Source of the DNA: an uncultured Bacteroides sp.
Lineage (GTDB): Bacteria > Bacteroidota > Bacteroidia > Bacteroidales > Bacteroidaceae
Reading direction: 5' to 3'
Length of the DNA: 24,865 nucleotides
Assembly: GCA_900546645.1 (NCBI GenBank)
Contig: URDR01000040.1
Span: 1 to 24,865 of the forward strand
Position 1 is the first letter of the stretch; each line of letters begins with the position of its first letter. This document shows, in pieces, positions 23,678 through 24,865 of the stretch. The notes beneath the pieces were generated by a model. The model was not told where the DNA came from, ran no database searches, and saw only the letters and a program-made list of their open reading frames with translations. The position numbers and the translations under genes are program-made.

Positions 23678-24784
23678 TTATTTTTCTTTTTTAAAAGGAT
23701 AAACCATAATTTTTGATGTACGTATTCCGGGCTTTACCTCCCCACATACCATATACAAATAAGAATGATGATAAAGAAGCACACCTCCCGCACGTGCCAT
23801 ACCGGGTACATCGGGATATACCGTCCATACCTGACGCTTAAAATCAAAACACAAAACATCATCATTAAATTGATACCATGCAGGTTCATGAGTCAAATAG
23901 TCCTTTCCCACTTTCCCTTCAATCGCTCGTTTAAATAAAGTATAATTAACTCCACCGGTAAGAATAAGGTATTTACTGTTTTGAGTCCCACTCCCCCCTA
24001 CTAAACAACGCTTTTCTCCAGTAGCTTCTCGCGGAAGAATACTAAGATAATTCCATGTATCCGATTGGGGGATGTATTGAAGAACATCCTGAGACAGAAT
24101 ACTTTCCTTTTTTCCCTCAGGAGCCTGAAAGCCTCCTATTAAATAAAGAGAGTTTCCATCATTTACCAAAACAGGCTGCACCCGTGCAGGTCCCGGAAAC
24201 GAAGCCATTTTCTCCCAAGCCACCCCTTTCTTCAAATCAAGCCTATATAAAGAGTTTTGACGCTGTTGCTGATTCCCCCCTGTAATATAAACACATCCGT
24301 CAAGAAGAGTTGCCGAAGCATTATCAATTGCCTCAGGAAGAGAAGGTAAACTTTGAATTACAAAATCAGAAGTTCCACTTCCTTTTTGTATCCGAAAAGC
24401 GCGGGTAAAATTAGAATCAGAATTATTTCCTCCTAAACAAACCAGTCCTTGGGGCGTTTCAACAGCACAACCATAAGCCACAGGAAGAGGCAAATCCACA
24501 ATCGGCTTCCACTCAAGAGAATCTGCTTTTGTATTTAAAGCATAACATTGATTATAATATACCTTCTTTCCTCCTTCAGCTGCCGGAACATCCGGAAAAT
24601 TACAACCTCCTCCCACTACGAGCCAATCACCTACAAAACCAGCAAAGGGAGCTGAGACACCATTGAGCACTGGATAATCTGGTATTTGTTCATTCTTCTG
24701 AAACGATACTTGAGCAAGCATCCCAATAGCCTGACAAAGTAAGGTTCCCCATACCAAAAGCTGTCTTTTCATTCGATTTTTCAT
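23678..24784 (-). CDS. nanM: cyclically permuted mutarotase / kelch-repeat protein NanM
   Basis: NanM-type mutarotases speed anomer conversion of sialic acid after release by sialidase, in the periplasm. The 368-residue protein begins with a signal peptide (about 1-25, cleavage near MLA-QVS). Kelch-like blades are visible: WLVVGGGCNF near 54, GLVCLGGNN near 112, CVYITGGNQQ near 164, LYLIGGFQAP near 213, YLILTGGVNY near 276 and YLYMVCGEVK near 345, which make a six-bladed propeller. The blade order fits the cyclically permuted mutarotase group common in Bacteroidetes nan clusters. The first of two close Met codons is used. Its own promoter lies probably beyond the right edge, since no -7 box was seen in the last 81 bp. 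Confidence 0.88.
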   Translation of the reverse strand: MKNRMKRQLLVWGTLLCQAIGMLAQVSFQKNEQIPDYPVLNGVSAPFAGFVGDWLVVGGGCNFPDVPAAEGGKKVYYNQCYALNTKADSLEWKPIVDLPLPVAYGCAVETPQGLVCLGGNNSDSNFTRAFRIQKGSGTSDFVIQSLPSLPEAIDNASATLLDGCVYITGGNQQQRQNSLYRLDLKKGVAWEKMASFPGPARVQPVLVNDGNSLYLIGGFQAPEGKKESILSQDVLQYIPQSDTWNYLSILPREATGEKRCLVGGSGTQNSKYLILTGGVNYTLFKRAIEGKVGKDYLTHEPAWYQFNDDVLCFDFKRQVWTVYPDVPGMARAGGVLLYHHSYLYMVCGEVKPGIRTSKIMVYPFKKEK

Positions 24785-24865
24785 ATAAAGTTAATAGAAT
24801 TCCGTTTTCTAAATGCTAAATATACGCATAATATTTAATCTTCCTTTTATTTAATACAATAAATA
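24785..24865. other. AT-rich upstream region of nanM, cut by window edge
   Basis: No gene or clear promoter was found. A weak inverted repeat TTTATT-TAATAC-AATAAA near the right end (about 24847-24864) resembles the AT-rich arms of the candidate nan operators but lacks the CCAA core. Confidence 0.3.

Noticed and set aside
1..24865. Mobile element, integrase, CRISPR array
   Set aside because: No transposase or integrase frame, no terminal inverted repeats, no regularly spaced repeats; the tRNA at the left edge has no integrase next to it within the window.

Overview
The window reads as chromosomal DNA of a gut-type Bacteroidales, most likely Bacteroidaceae (Bacteroides/Phocaeicola or a close relative such as Parabacteroides). 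The grounds are a SusC/SusD-type outer-membrane pair, a sialic-acid lyase/AGE-type epimerase/MFS transporter set in nanL-nanE-nanT order, and repeated Bacteroidota-style promoters (TTG or TTTG at -33, TAnnTTTG at -7). The species cannot be fixed by eye.

Left part (1-5726) is housekeeping. A tRNA-Ser(GGA) is cut by the left edge. After it come, on the minus strand, a TatD-family hydrolase, a polyprenyl diphosphate synthase and a TonB-like energy transducer. On the plus strand, divergent from tonB, are cmk and ispH (overlapping) and an ATP-type pfkA closed by a strong terminator.

Middle (5727-7897): a plus-strand two-gene operon of an ABC/AAA-type ATPase and a DUF4435 protein that keeps a TOPRIM-like E...DxD set. 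It has its own promoter and terminator. The gene combination is that of the PARIS anti-phage system (AriA/AriB), so this is a candidate defence or toxin-like island between housekeeping and catabolic genes; the assignment is inference.

Right part (7898-24784): about 17 kb, all minus strand, a complete sialoglycan utilisation locus in three transcription units. Unit 1 is nanM (mutarotase) - nanL (lyase) - nanE (epimerase) - nanT (transporter) - yhcH - nanH (sialidase), ending in a long hairpin terminator; nanL also has its own promoter. Unit 2 is nanO-nanU (TonB-dependent importer and surface lipoprotein) with a near-consensus promoter and a terminator. Unit 3 is a GH20 hexosaminidase lipoprotein, a small SGNH esterase and a two-domain SGNH + sialate O-acetylesterase. 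The inferred flow is: O-acetyl groups removed, sialic acid released by NanH, GH20 trims the exposed hexosamine, NanOU imports sialic acid across the outer membrane with TonB energy, NanM equilibrates anomers in the periplasm, NanT crosses the inner membrane, NanL splits Neu5Ac to ManNAc and pyruvate, and NanE converts ManNAc to GlcNAc.

The most notable non-coding signal is a near-palindrome with core AATAAACCAATT found at only two noted places, the nanL and nanO promoters. It is a good candidate for the operator of the locus regulator, which is not encoded in this window. No CRISPR array, insertion sequence or integrase was seen.
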